Below are positions 9,478-18,284 of a stretch of 64,000 nucleotides of DNA, in pieces. The notes beneath the pieces are model-generated. The model searched no databases, was not told where the DNA came from, and was given only the letters and a program-made list of their open reading frames with translations. This stretch comes from JABDQA01 sp963824415 (GTDB lineage: Bacteria; Desulfobacterota; Desulfobulbia; Desulfobulbales; Desulfocapsaceae). The position numbers and the translations under genes are program-made. Each line of letters begins with the position of its first letter. Position 1 is the first letter of the stretch. Where the stretch lies: the NCBI GenBank assembly GCA_963824415.1, contig CAWGPM010000002.1, forward strand, positions 62,001 through 126,000. The letters run 5' to 3'.

Positions 9478-10563
9478 TTAACCTTCGTCGCTGTCTGATT
9501 TTCCTTTGATCAGCCGTTTACCGATTCCGACAACGGCATGGATACCGACTGCAGCGGCAGTCACACCGAGCACCTTGGTGCCGATATTTTCGGCATTTTC
9601 AACGATTCCTGTGCCGGGTATCTTGACGTTTGGAAGTCTTTCATAAAACGGTGTCATGGTATCCCAGAAGTCCGGCTCGGTGCAGCCTATACAGCCGTGG
9701 CCGACAGAAACCGGCCAGACCCCTTCTTCGTTGAAGCGGGCAACCGGACAGTTGGCAAAGGTCTCGGGTCCTTTACAGCCGACTTTATAGAGGCAGTAGC
9801 CAAGTTTGTGGAACTCGTCACCGAATTGCAGGACAAAACGCCCTTCGTCAAAATGGGCGCGCCGTTCGCAATGGTCGTGGATGCGGCGGCCATAGGCGAA
9901 TTTCGGCCGCTTCAGGCCATCGACTGCGGGCAATCTGGCAAAGGTGAGATAATGCAGAACGGTGCCCAGGAAATTCACCGGGTTCGGCGGACAGCCTGAG
10001 ATGTTGATAATCGGCTTGTCGTGGACCAGCTGATCGACGCCGACAGAGCCGGTCGGGTTGGGCTTGGCTGCCTGGACGCCGCCAAAGGTGGCGCAGGTGC
10101 CATAGGCGATTATTGCCGCTGCTTTGGAGGAAACCTCTTCGAGCAGTTCCATGGCCGTTTTACCCGCAATCTTGCAGTAAACGCCGTTCAACGCGGTGGG
10201 AATACCGCCTTCGACCACCAGGATGAATTTACCGGCATTTTTTTCCATGGAAGCTTGCAGCGCCTCCTCGGCCTGATAGCCGGCGGCGGCCATGACCGTC
10301 TCGTGATAGTCCAGGGAGATAATGTCGAGAATGAGCCGTGCGATGTCCGGATGGGCACCGCGGAGCAGCGTTTCAGTACATCCTGTACACTCCTGGAAAT
10401 GCAGCCAGATTACCGTGGGACGCTGGGCTGAAGTCGCGGCCTCAACCATCCTGGGGACCACCGATTCAGAGAGTCCCAGGGCGGCCGCTGCCATGGTGCA
10501 TCCCTTCAGGAAACCACGTCTGTTCAAGCGCGGATCCAGGGTTTTGTTTACCGTGTCTGCCAT
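9478..10563 (-). CDS. [NiFe] hydrogenase small subunit, Tat-exported
   Basis: The iron-sulfur subunit, about 361 residues. The N-terminus has a Tat signal (NRRGFLKG, about residues 14-21, followed by a hydrophobic stretch and an AEA-type cleavage zone). Proximal cluster ligands are in ECTGCTE, GTCATFGG and SGCPPNP. The distal His/Cys set lies in IHDHCERR, GYCLYKVGC. The medial cluster is in ANCPVARF and GHGCIGCTEPDFWD, with the WPV proline of three-iron clusters. The proximal site lacks the two extra cysteines of oxygen-tolerant enzymes. A hydrophobic helix near the C-terminus followed by basic residues anchors it. ATG 10563 has AGGAGG; an earlier in-frame start at 10614 is less likely. Confidence 0.96.
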   Translation of the reverse strand: MADTVNKTLDPRLNRRGFLKGCTMAAAALGLSESVVPRMVEAATSAQRPTVIWLHFQECTGCTETLLRGAHPDIARLILDIISLDYHETVMAAAGYQAEEALQASMEKNAGKFILVVEGGIPTALNGVYCKIAGKTAMELLEEVSSKAAAIIAYGTCATFGGVQAAKPNPTGSVGVDQLVHDKPIINISGCPPNPVNFLGTVLHYLTFARLPAVDGLKRPKFAYGRRIHDHCERRAHFDEGRFVLQFGDEFHKLGYCLYKVGCKGPETFANCPVARFNEEGVWPVSVGHGCIGCTEPDFWDTMTPFYERLPNVKIPGTGIVENAENIGTKVLGVTAAAVGIHAVVGIGKRLIKGKSDSDEG

Positions 10564-10741
10564 ATCAACCTCCTTATGCTGAAACAACAATTTGGCGCAA
10601 AGCGCGGTTATCAACCTCCAATACGCAGGTACCAGTAAAGGTGTTTAAAAAAAACCTGTTCTTCCCGGGTGTCTTTCACATGCTCCCTTTTCATGCGGAA
10701 TTACCGGATTTACAGGTATTTTAACCGAATAACAAATGCTA

Positions 10742-10770
10742 TAGATAGAAGATGTTCTACTGAATGTCAA
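10742..10770 (-). promoter_or_regulatory. Probable sigma-70 promoter of the hydrogenase operon
   Basis: On the minus strand a perfect TTGACA (10765-10770) is followed after 17 bases by TATCTA (10742-10747). The start of transcription would fall near 10735, leaving a leader of about 170 bases before the small-subunit ATG at 10563. No sigma-54 style GG/GC pair was found. This is a consensus match by eye. Confidence 0.6.
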
Positions 10771-10832
10771 TTCATTTTCAGATTTTGACAGCAGGAAAAA
10801 TGGTAAAACAGAGCAGACATATGTTGGAGGAT

Positions 10833-10848
10833 TTGCTGCCGGCAGCAA
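10833..10848. promoter_or_regulatory. Perfect 16-base palindrome upstream of the hydrogenase promoter
   Basis: TTGCTGCC followed directly by its reverse complement GGCAGCAA, with no loop. It lies about 62 bases upstream of the -35 box of the hydrogenase promoter and 24 bases past the pcnB stop codon. The absence of a loop and of a T-run argues against a terminator. The position suits an activator or repressor site for the hydrogenase operon, but no regulator is assigned. Confidence 0.35.
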
Positions 10849-10871
10849 GGGCAAAGAGACGTTTTTCCGTT

Positions 10872-12206
10872 TCAACGCTTAAAACCGAAAATACCGCCCT
10901 GGTGACTGGAGGCAAAGGCGGGACGTCCCTTCTTCTTGGAGCCGGAACTTCTGCGTCTGCGCGACTTGCCCCGCGGCGGCGGCTCGGTGGCACGCTGACT
11001 GGATAAATAGTCGGGGGGGATTTCCCCGAGCTGAAAGGCTTCGCAGTAAAAATAATAAAAAAGCCTGCATTTTGAAAAATAACTTTTCTTTTTCAGCCAC
11101 TTGGGCCAGGTATCCTGGTGGCGGTGGTGGATCAGAATCGGCAGGTGGGCAAGCAGGGTGGTGATTTCCTGGCGGGTCGATTTTCTCAAGTTGAGGTCCT
11201 GGCCGATGGAGCGGTTGAGTTCTTCTCTGATTTGCTTGGCCATTTGATAGAGCTGAGGCCCTTTGAGCACCCGCTTGTCCAGGTCAAAATGCAGTATCGC
11301 CCAGGGAATCAGGATAAGGGCCAGCACAAAATAGTCGGGTTGGCGGTGACTGCCCGCTTCAACCGCCCTGTTGTTGTAGTTGTCGATGGTGGCGAAGATC
11401 CGTTTCAACTGTTCCAGGCAGGTCGTCCGGTCCCCGGCGGAGTCGTTGAGCCGGCCTTTATAGCAGTCAAACAACTCACCGAAGATCGAACTTTTCACAC
11501 TGAGTTCGAACCAGTCGGCAGACACGCCGCTGTAGAGGTCTTTGAGCAGCTCGTCGCGCAGCCGTGAGGCGGGACACAGGGTAAGTGTATGGGCGTTTCT
11601 ACAGACGGCTGTCCAGCTTGCTTCTTCGATCATGAAATTGTTGCGGGCGCTGTGCCGGATCACCCGCATCATGCGGACCGGGTCATGGGTTATTCGTTTA
11701 TCCGGGTCGCCGATGATTCTGATGATGCAGCGATCAAGGTCCTCGACGCCGCCGACATGGTCGATAATGGTATGATTTTCAATTTCATAGAATAGCGCGT
11801 TGATGCTGATGTCGCGCCGCTGAGCGTCTTCGCCCACGGTCCCGTAGGTGTTGTTGGGGGCAAGTACCGCCTCGGGGCCGTCCAGGTCGTGCTCGGAGAG
11901 CGAACGCAGGGTTGATACTTCGATGACTTTGCGGTTCTTGAAAAAGACCTGCACGAGCCTGAAGCGCCGGCCGATGGTCCTGCTGTTGGCAAAGAGCTGG
12001 CGGATCTGGCCGGGCCTGGCATCGGTGCCGATATCGAAATCTTTGGGTTTTTTACCGAGGTAGAGATCCCGTACGCCGCCGCCGACCAGATAGCTCGAAA
12101 AACCTGCCTGGTTCAGCTTGCGCAGCACGAAGAGGGCCTCGTCATCGATCATCTCCGGGGTGATAGGATGCTCGGAAGCTGAGATGATATTTAGGTCTGC
12201 GGCCAT
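10872..12206 (-). CDS. pcnB: Poly(A) polymerase / class II tRNA nucleotidyltransferase family
   Basis: A nucleotidyltransferase that adds A residues to RNA 3' ends. Seen are LVGGGVRDLYLGKKPKDFDIGTDA (catalytic DxD within it), NSRTIGRRFRLVQVFF, the RRDISINALFYE segment and the RMMRVIRHSARN region, all in PcnB order. The tail from about residue 405 is rich in Arg, Lys and Ser, as in PcnB. I prefer the ATG at 12206 (MAADLNIIS), just before family homology. A TTG at 12245 overlaps the stop of the upstream gene and would add 13 residues through coupling. It could be a CCA-adding enzyme, but the IGRRFRLVQV context and basic tail favour PcnB. Confidence 0.9.
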   Translation of the reverse strand: MAADLNIISASEHPITPEMIDDEALFVLRKLNQAGFSSYLVGGGVRDLYLGKKPKDFDIGTDARPGQIRQLFANSRTIGRRFRLVQVFFKNRKVIEVSTLRSLSEHDLDGPEAVLAPNNTYGTVGEDAQRRDISINALFYEIENHTIIDHVGGVEDLDRCIIRIIGDPDKRITHDPVRMMRVIRHSARNNFMIEEASWTAVCRNAHTLTLCPASRLRDELLKDLYSGVSADWFELSVKSSIFGELFDCYKGRLNDSAGDRTTCLEQLKRIFATIDNYNNRAVEAGSHRQPDYFVLALILIPWAILHFDLDKRVLKGPQLYQMAKQIREELNRSIGQDLNLRKSTRQEITTLLAHLPILIHHRHQDTWPKWLKKKSYFSKCRLFYYFYCEAFQLGEIPPDYLSSQRATEPPPRGKSRRRRSSGSKKKGRPAFASSHQGGIFGFKR

Positions 12207-12241
12207 CGCGGGGTGTGGTAAAAGGCAAGCGTGTGAGTGGT

Positions 12242-13237
12242 TCAATCCTGCTCTTCAGGCGGTTTGAAACCTCGGTTTTCTTTGTAGACAGACTCAGCCT
12301 GGGAGATGAACTGCCTGAAGATCTCGGCCACCGGCAGAATGGACTTCATCTTGTAGGTGTTTTCACCGGAGAAGAAGAGCCCTTCACGCAGATCTCCGGT
12401 ACGGGCAGCATTGAGCCGCTCGTTGATGCAGTAGTGGTGGTCACATTTCTTCAGGCAGAGATGCTTGCATTTTTTGGTGGTCAGATCCACGCCTCTAGCC
12501 AGGGCCTTGACGAACTCGGTTTTCAGCGCCCTGCCGGGCAGTCCCACCGGCGAGGTGGTGAGCACGATGTCCTCTTTTTCGGCATCGAGATAGGCCTGTT
12601 TGAATTCATCCGATACGTTGCACTCCTCGCTCAGCACGAAGCGCGAGGCGATCTGGATACCGTCCGCCCCGTACTCATCCATCATCTCGGCCATTTCATA
12701 GCCGTTGGTGATGCCTCCGGCGGCGATCAGCGGAATCTTTTTGACCACCTCCCGGATCGGCGGGAAGATGGTCCGCAACGCCTGGTCGGTGCCGAGGTGT
12801 CCCCCGGCTTCCTTGGCTTCAACTATTACGGCCGCAGCGCCGAGTTTTTCGGCCAGTCTGGCCAGGGTCGGCGAGGAGACAATCATCGCAATCGGTACAT
12901 TATATTTCTTGCCGATTTTGAAGATGTCTCTGGAAAAACCGGCACCGGTTATGATCAGGTCGACACCGGCTTCGATCGAGGATGTCACGAGCTCATAGAA
13001 ATTTTTCACCGCATACATGATGTTGACGGCGATGATCCCGTCCGTGGCATCCTTGGCCCGGCGAATATCGTCGCTGACCTCCTCCGCCGGTATGCCGGAG
13101 CCGCCGATCACCCCGATGCCGCCGCAGTTTGCAACCGGCACTGCCAGGGTGGAGGTGGATACGCGAATAGACATCCCTCCCTGGATCAGAGGAATCCGGG
13201 CTCTCAGGTTGCCTATATGTAAAGATGGAAGTTTCAT
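12242..13237 (-). CDS. Nitronate monooxygenase / 2-nitropropane dioxygenase-like flavoprotein
   Basis: A TIM-barrel FMN protein of 331 residues. Marks are IPLIQGGMSIRVS near the N-terminus, GGIGVIGGSG, the EAKEAGGHLG segment, and PLIAAGGITNGYEM with GADGIQIASRF, which bind the FMN phosphate. The ATG at 13237 gives MKLPSLHIGNL with GGAG upstream; the 14-codon upstream extension is not family-like. About residues 265-285 there is an unusual cysteine/histidine cluster (KCKHLCLKKC, then DHHYC) that could hold metal. Activity could be nitronate oxidation or an enoyl-ACP reductase (FabK)-like reaction; the sequence alone does not decide. It is co-directional with pcnB, with its stop touching the possible TTG start of that gene. 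Confidence 0.85.
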   Translation of the reverse strand: MKLPSLHIGNLRARIPLIQGGMSIRVSTSTLAVPVANCGGIGVIGGSGIPAEEVSDDIRRAKDATDGIIAVNIMYAVKNFYELVTSSIEAGVDLIITGAGFSRDIFKIGKKYNVPIAMIVSSPTLARLAEKLGAAAVIVEAKEAGGHLGTDQALRTIFPPIREVVKKIPLIAAGGITNGYEMAEMMDEYGADGIQIASRFVLSEECNVSDEFKQAYLDAEKEDIVLTTSPVGLPGRALKTEFVKALARGVDLTTKKCKHLCLKKCDHHYCINERLNAARTGDLREGLFFSGENTYKMKSILPVAEIFRQFISQAESVYKENRGFKPPEEQD

Positions 13238-13456
13238 ATGATGCCAGGCTCCTTTACTGGGTACATACAATCTGAGCATCGATAATGCCTATCTTGCTTC
13301 TATTTGTCAAGCCATGTCTGGCCGCGCGTTCTATGGCCGGCGCCGGATAATGAGGCGGCCATTTCTGACCGGAGCAGCAAAAAAGATTCAGCACAACAGA
13401 TAGATAGTGATACCGTTTCCACCATTGGGAAACGGATTCCGCTGCAGGACCATTGC

Positions 13457-13485
13457 TTGACAAGACTATTGTTTTGCGGTTAACT
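13457..13485 (+). promoter_or_regulatory. Possible promoter of hisS-aspS
   Basis: A perfect TTGACA (13457-13462) with TTAACT (13480-13485) 17 bases later. The -10 box is poor (three of six matches), so this rests mainly on the -35. The rest of the roughly 300-base gap between the nitronate-monooxygenase-like gene and hisS (13238-13536) holds no coding sequence that I can support. Confidence 0.4.
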
Positions 13486-13536
13486 TATCTGTTTTTTCGA
13501 CCACTAATCCAATGAATCATCGCTGGAGGTTTCAGT

Positions 13537-14784
13537 TTGAAAATAAAGGCCCTGAACGGCTTCAAAGATATACTGCCCGGGGAGATACAACTCTGGCGCC
13601 ATGTCGAGCAGGTGGCCCGGGACGTGCTCGAGCGCTTTCATTTTGCTGAGATCCGGCTGCCGATCCTCGAAAAGACCGAGCTCTTTGCCCGCTCGATTGG
13701 CTCCGATACCGATATCGTCGAGAAAGAGATGTATACCTTCGTCGACAAACAGGTGACCATGCGGCCCGAAGCCACTGCCTCTCTGATGCGGGCCTATATC
13801 CAGCACAGTATGCATGCAGGGGGGGCGGTGCAGCGGCTTTTTACCATTGGCCCGATGTTTCGGCACGAGCGGCCCCAGAAGGGGCGCCTGCGCCAATTCC
13901 ACCAGCTCGATGTCGAGGTCCTGGGCTCCGCTTCTGAAAGACTCGATGCGGAGCTGATGGCCCTGGGAGAGCACCTTTTTGCAGAACTGGGGGTGCCCGT
14001 CAGCCTCGAGATCAATTCCCTGGGCTGCGCCGAGTGCCGGCCTTCCTATCGGTCCCTGCTGTTGGCCTTTATCGACGAGCGGCTCGATCAGCTTTGCGAC
14101 GACTGCCGTCGGCGTAGCACCACGAATCCGCTGCGGGTGCTCGACTGCAAGAAAGAGGCATGCCGTGCGCAGGTGGCCGATGCCCCGTCGATCATCGAGC
14201 ATCTCTGCAAACCCTGCAGTAAGCATTTTGATGCGGTGAGACAAAACCTTGACAGCCTCGAGGTGGGCTATTCGATCAATAAATTCATGGTGCGCGGCCT
14301 GGATTACTATGTTCGCACCACATTCGAGTTCGTTACCGATGAACTGGGTGCCCAGTCGGCGGTCTGTGCCGGCGGCCGCTACGATGGCCTGATCGAGATG
14401 CTGGGTGGGCCGCAGGTACCCGGCATCGGATTTGCGCTGGGGCTTGAGCGGCTGGTACTGCTTATCCAGCAGCACGATAGACTTTCCGCCGAGCCGGGCG
14501 GGCTGGATCTGTTTCTGGCCGGGCTTGGCCCGCAGGCAGCAGATTATTGCTTCAAGTTGATGCATGAACTGCGGCGCGGCGGCCTGCGGGTTGATATGGA
14601 CCTGGACGCAAAGAGCCTGAAAAGCCAGATGAAGCAGGCCGATAGAGCTCAGGCCGGACATGTGCTGATCATCGGTGACCAGGAGCTTGACAGCGGCCGG
14701 GCGCCGCTTAGAAACATGCTCAGCGGAGAACAGGCTGAACTGGAGCTCGGCGCCGCCGCCATTGCCGGGGCGCTTATTAAATAA
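13537..14784 (+). CDS. hisS: Histidyl-tRNA synthetase
   Basis: A class II aminoacyl-tRNA synthetase of 415 residues. It starts MKIKALNGFKDILPGE; motif 1 lies near LPILEKTELFARSIG, motif 2 in MFRHERPQKGRLRQFHQLDVE, the histidine-specific signature in MVRGLDYYVRTTFEF and AGGRYDGLIEMLGG, and motif 3 in GIGFALGLERL. The start is a TTG. A GGAGG at 13525-13529 stands seven bases before it and fixes the choice, as no ATG fits the homology. An anticodon-binding domain fills the last 90 residues. aspS follows after about 113 bases, a common pairing. Confidence 0.97.
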   Translation: MKIKALNGFKDILPGEIQLWRHVEQVARDVLERFHFAEIRLPILEKTELFARSIGSDTDIVEKEMYTFVDKQVTMRPEATASLMRAYIQHSMHAGGAVQRLFTIGPMFRHERPQKGRLRQFHQLDVEVLGSASERLDAELMALGEHLFAELGVPVSLEINSLGCAECRPSYRSLLLAFIDERLDQLCDDCRRRSTTNPLRVLDCKKEACRAQVADAPSIIEHLCKPCSKHFDAVRQNLDSLEVGYSINKFMVRGLDYYVRTTFEFVTDELGAQSAVCAGGRYDGLIEMLGGPQVPGIGFALGLERLVLLIQQHDRLSAEPGGLDLFLAGLGPQAADYCFKLMHELRRGGLRVDMDLDAKSLKSQMKQADRAQAGHVLIIGDQELDSGRAPLRNMLSGEQAELELGAAAIAGALIK

Positions 14785-14897
14785 TTGTATCGGGCAACGG
14801 ACTGACCATGCTCCGCTATTGATCGCAGAAAATTTTCTCATAACCATTTATAACAATCAATAAAGCCGGGTCGCTGGCCCGCAGAAGAGCAAAAAAT

Positions 14898-16682
14898 ATG
14901 GATTCCATGGGTACGATGCGCAGGACGCACCACAACAATCAACTGGGTCTGGCCAATGTCGGTGAAACGGTAACCCTGATGGGCTGGGTGTTGCGCCGGC
15001 GCGACCACGGCGGGGTCATCTTCATCGACCTGCGCGACCGCGAGGGGCTGACCCAGGTGGTTTTCAATCCGGAGGTGAACCCGGAAGTTCATGCCAAGGC
15101 GCACCAGCTGCGCAGTGAGTGGGTCATTGCGGTGCAGGGCCGGGTGGAACCCCGTCCAGGGGACATGGCCAACCCGAAGCTGACCACCGGGGCAATTGAG
15201 GTTCTCGTCGATACGCTCAATATCCTCAATACCAGCGAGACGCCGCCGTTTCCGCTGGATGAGGAGACCGATGTCTCCGACAACCTGCGCCTGCAGTACC
15301 GCTACCTAGATCTTCGCAAACCGGAGATGAGCGCCAATCTGATGCTCAGGCACCAGGCGGTGCAGACCATCAGGAATTACCTGAACCAGCAGGGCTTTAT
15401 CGACGTGGAAACACCCATGTTGACCAAGTCGACGCCGGAAGGGGCCCGCGACTATCTGGTTCCCAGCCGGGTCAACGCCGGCCGTTTCTTCGCCCTGCCC
15501 CAATCACCTCAGCTTTTTAAACAGCTTCTGATGATAGCCGGCCTGGACCGCTACTACCAGATCGTCAAATGTTTTCGAGATGAAGATCTGCGGGCCGACC
15601 GGCAGCCGGAGTTCACTCAGATCGATATGGAGCTTTCTTTTGTCGATGAAGAACAGGTCATGGCAGTGGTCGAGGGCATGATCGCCACCCTGTTTAAGCA
15701 GACGCGAAACCTCGATGTCAATCCGCCCTTTACGCGGATTTCCTATGATGAGGCGCTGGCCCGCTTTGGTACCGACCGGCCCGATACCCGGTTTGGCATG
15801 GAACTGGTTGATCTGACTGCGATTGGTGCCGCCTGCGAGTTCAAGGTGTTTCGTTCAGCAGCCGACAGCGGCGGCACCGTGCGGGCACTCAATGCCAAAG
15901 GCTGCGCAACCTTTACCAGAAAAGAACTCGATGATCTGACCGATTTTGCCCTGCAGTTCGGCGCCCGGGGACTGGCCTGGGTCAAGGTCAAAGAAGACGC
16001 CAGCTGGCAATCGCCGATAGCCAAGTTCTTTTCTGATGATGAACAGCGCCGGATTGCCGAGGCGCTTGCTGCCGAGCCGGGTGATCTGCTGTTTTTCGGG
16101 GCGGACAAATCAGCAACCGTGTTTCAGGTGCTTGGCGAGTTGCGCAATGAACTGGCCCGCCGGCTCGAGCTGCTTGACAATGAGCAGTTCAACTTTGTCT
16201 GGGTCACCGATTTTCCGCTGGTTGAATATGACACCAAGGAAAAACGTTTTCAGGCGCTGCATCATCCGTTCACCGCGCCTCGCGAGGAAGACCTCGAGCG
16301 GCTGGAAACTGATCCCGCCTCGGTCTACAGCAGGGCCTATGATCTGGTGCTGAACGGTAATGAGATAGGTGGCGGATCAATTCGTATACACGACCCCGGC
16401 GTTCAGCTCAAAGTGCTCAAAGTGCTGTCCATCTCCGAAGCAGAAGCGCAGGAAAAATTCGGTTTTCTTCTGCAGGCGCTGCATTACGGCGCGCCCCCGC
16501 ACGGCGGCATCGCCTTTGGTCTGGACCGGCTGTTGATGTTGATCACCGGCAGCGATTCGATCCGCAACGTGATCGCCTTTCCAAAGACCCAGAAGGCCAC
16601 CTGTCCGCTGACCGAGGCGCCATCGCCGGTGACCCGCCAACAGTTGACCGAACTGCACATCAGGCCCGACTGGAAGGAATAG
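14898..16682 (+). CDS. aspS: Aspartyl-tRNA synthetase
   Basis: A 594-residue bacterial-type AspRS. The N-terminal OB-fold shows MGWVLRRRDHGGVIFIDLRDREG. The catalytic domain shows motif 1 and the TPEGARDYLVPSR segment, motif 2 in CFRDEDLRADRQPEFTQIDME, the GAD insertion domain in the middle, and motif 3 in GIAFGLDRLLMLI. It ends near IRNVIAFPKTQKATCPLTEAP, typical of the family. It probably forms an operon with hisS. Two further ATG codons at 14907 and 14916 could also serve as start; the first has a weak AGAAGAG before it. Confidence 0.97.
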   Translation: MDSMGTMRRTHHNNQLGLANVGETVTLMGWVLRRRDHGGVIFIDLRDREGLTQVVFNPEVNPEVHAKAHQLRSEWVIAVQGRVEPRPGDMANPKLTTGAIEVLVDTLNILNTSETPPFPLDEETDVSDNLRLQYRYLDLRKPEMSANLMLRHQAVQTIRNYLNQQGFIDVETPMLTKSTPEGARDYLVPSRVNAGRFFALPQSPQLFKQLLMIAGLDRYYQIVKCFRDEDLRADRQPEFTQIDMELSFVDEEQVMAVVEGMIATLFKQTRNLDVNPPFTRISYDEALARFGTDRPDTRFGMELVDLTAIGAACEFKVFRSAADSGGTVRALNAKGCATFTRKELDDLTDFALQFGARGLAWVKVKEDASWQSPIAKFFSDDEQRRIAEALAAEPGDLLFFGADKSATVFQVLGELRNELARRLELLDNEQFNFVWVTDFPLVEYDTKEKRFQALHHPFTAPREEDLERLETDPASVYSRAYDLVLNGNEIGGGSIRIHDPGVQLKVLKVLSISEAEAQEKFGFLLQALHYGAPPHGGIAFGLDRLLMLITGSDSIRNVIAFPKTQKATCPLTEAPSPVTRQQLTELHIRPDWKE

Positions 16683-16685
16683 AAC

Positions 16686-16967
16686 CTACCAGCCGTAGGC
16701 CGCCAACTGGACGAAAAAGAGGTAGCTGGCGGCCAGGACCAGGACTGTAAGGGCTGCGGTGGCGGCTGCCGTGAGCAGCAAATGACGCAGCTTCAAATTC
16801 TTCAGCAGCGTGGTGAGCAGCGCTGCTGTTTTCTGCCTGATCCTGCTGCCCAGGCCGTCTGACGGACCGGCACTGTTAACCTCGCCGCTGAAGATCGAGA
16901 AATCGGACTGGGCCGGCCGGGCACCGGCGGCCGGTATCTGTACTGGAAACGAGCCCATCTGTTTCAT
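16686..16967 (-). CDS. Small single-span membrane protein of unknown function
   Basis: A 93-residue protein with a polar N-terminal half and one strong hydrophobic helix at about residues 62-88 (LLLTAAATAALTVLVLAAS region) preceded by basic residues, so the N-terminus is probably cytoplasmic. A good AAGGAGAAAG stands before the ATG, which supports it as a real gene. It converges on aspS with only three bases between stop codons. No family is recognised. Confidence 0.6.
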   Translation of the reverse strand: MKQMGSFPVQIPAAGARPAQSDFSIFSGEVNSAGPSDGLGSRIRQKTAALLTTLLKNLKLRHLLLTAAATAALTVLVLAASYLFFVQLAAYGW

Positions 16968-17148
16968 CTTCTTTCTCCTTTTTTTTTATCCTTTATGATC
17001 AGCATACCGGCCCCGGGGTATCACAGAGTGATCACCCGCATCTTTTTTATTGCTTTTTGATGTTTTTTTTATTTTCCAGGAGAAGAACAGGGTCGTTTTA
17101 AGAGATCATCATCGAAACAGGGACATGTGTCCCGGACAGGAGGATGCT

Positions 17149-17715
17149 ATGATTGCGAGGGTACTGGTGGTGCTGGCCTTGATGTGTGCTTGTGCGGTCT
17201 CTTCTCAGGCAAAGGAAATCGCCGGAGTCGAGGTTGCCGATCAGATCACCCGTGAGGACGGGAAAACGCTGCAGCTCAATGGTGCGGGGATACGCTCAAA
17301 ATTTGTTTTCAAGGTGTACCTGGCCATGCTTTACCTGGAAAATCCCAGTGATCAAGCTGAGCAGGTGATCAGCGATGCAGGCGCCAAACAGATGATCATG
17401 CACTTTCTCTACAAGGAAGTTGGGGGGGACGATCTGGTCGAGGCCTGGAACGAGGGCTTTGAAAATAACGGCAGCCCCGAACAGATCGCTGCACTAAAAG
17501 ACGAGATCACCTCTTTTAATACACTCTTTGATACCGTCAAATCGGGGGATCGGATCGTGCTCGATTATGACGAAACCACTGGTACCAGGGTGATAATCCG
17601 CGGGCAACTCAAAGGCGTCATTGCCGGTAAAGCCTTCAACGATCTGCTGCTCTCCATCTGGCTCGGCGAAAAGCCGGTTACCAAGGAGCTGCGCACTGCT
17701 CTGCTGGGGAAATAG
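17149..17715 (+). CDS. Exported chalcone-isomerase-like domain protein
   Basis: A 188-residue protein. The start at 17149 has ACAGGAGG upstream and begins a clear signal peptide, with cleavage expected after SSQA near residue 21. The mature part (EIAGVEVADQITREDGKTLQLNGAGIR, then FVFKVYLAMLYLENPS, and LRGQLKGVIAGKAFNDLLLSIWLGE-like end) matches the bacterial periplasmic chalcone isomerase-like family (Chalcone_3). These proteins are exported and their role is unknown; they are not thought to make flavonoids. The open frame begins at 17050, but the upstream part is not protein-like. Confidence 0.8.
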   Translation: MIARVLVVLALMCACAVSSQAKEIAGVEVADQITREDGKTLQLNGAGIRSKFVFKVYLAMLYLENPSDQAEQVISDAGAKQMIMHFLYKEVGGDDLVEAWNEGFENNGSPEQIAALKDEITSFNTLFDTVKSGDRIVLDYDETTGTRVIIRGQLKGVIAGKAFNDLLLSIWLGEKPVTKELRTALLGK

Positions 17716-17792
17716 CCTGAACGCAGAGTCCAGATAGAACAAGGGGGTCTGCGGGGAACCTGACGGCTCACTGGTGTTGAGGCGAATCTGGC

Positions 17793-18146
17793 CTAGAGTT
17801 CCGGCACACCTTGGGGAATCAGGCAGGCAAAGACCAGGTCGGCTTCCGAGTTGTTGCGCAGCTGATGTTCCTCGTTGCCGGGGATGAATACCACAGAGCC
17901 TGCGGAGATGTCGACCCACGCACCCGAGCTCAGTACCTGGCCCGAGCCGGCATGTACCAGAATTTCATGCTCCCAGTCGTGGGAGTGACGGGGCGTGAAA
18001 CCGCCGGGCGCAACGGTGAAAATCCGCATGCAGAAATTGGGGGCGCCATCCTGTATTCCGACCGCTATTCTGCCTCTTACTCCTTTGACCGTTTCTCCGT
18101 CGAAGTGGCGACTTTCCAGCTCATCGTAGTGTGAAACAACTTTCAT
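17793..18146 (-). CDS. Small single-domain cupin protein
   Basis: A 117-residue cupin. The two cupin motifs are present: FTPRHSHDWEHEILVHAGSG with the His, His, Glu metal ligands, and SVVFIPGNEEHQLRN with the last His. AAGGATCACG stands before the ATG. Proteins of this type act as small metal-dependent isomerases, oxygenases or sensors; nothing here tells the substrate. It lies downstream of a DMT-type exporter in the same direction, about 140 bases away. Confidence 0.8.
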   Translation of the reverse strand: MKVVSHYDELESRHFDGETVKGVRGRIAVGIQDGAPNFCMRIFTVAPGGFTPRHSHDWEHEILVHAGSGQVLSSGAWVDISAGSVVFIPGNEEHQLRNNSEADLVFACLIPQGVPEL

Positions 18147-18284
18147 CGTGATCCTTTCGGTAGAGGTTGTCGTTTGCTGGTCAGCTCAGCCAGGCCATGT
18201 TAAATCAGCCGGCCCGGCCAGCTTCGGTCTACACCCCACTATAGTTCCGCTTTACCTCTTTGTCACAGAGCTTCTGGAGCACCC

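Noticed and set aside
12215..13222. Plus-strand frame of 335 codons opposite the nitronate-monooxygenase-like gene
   Set aside because: It is antisense to a recognised flavoprotein and has no family-like sequence.
13504..14847. Long open frame on the minus strand (447 codons) over hisS
   Set aside because: It is antisense to hisS, whose motifs, TTG start and ribosome site are clear. The product shows no family features.
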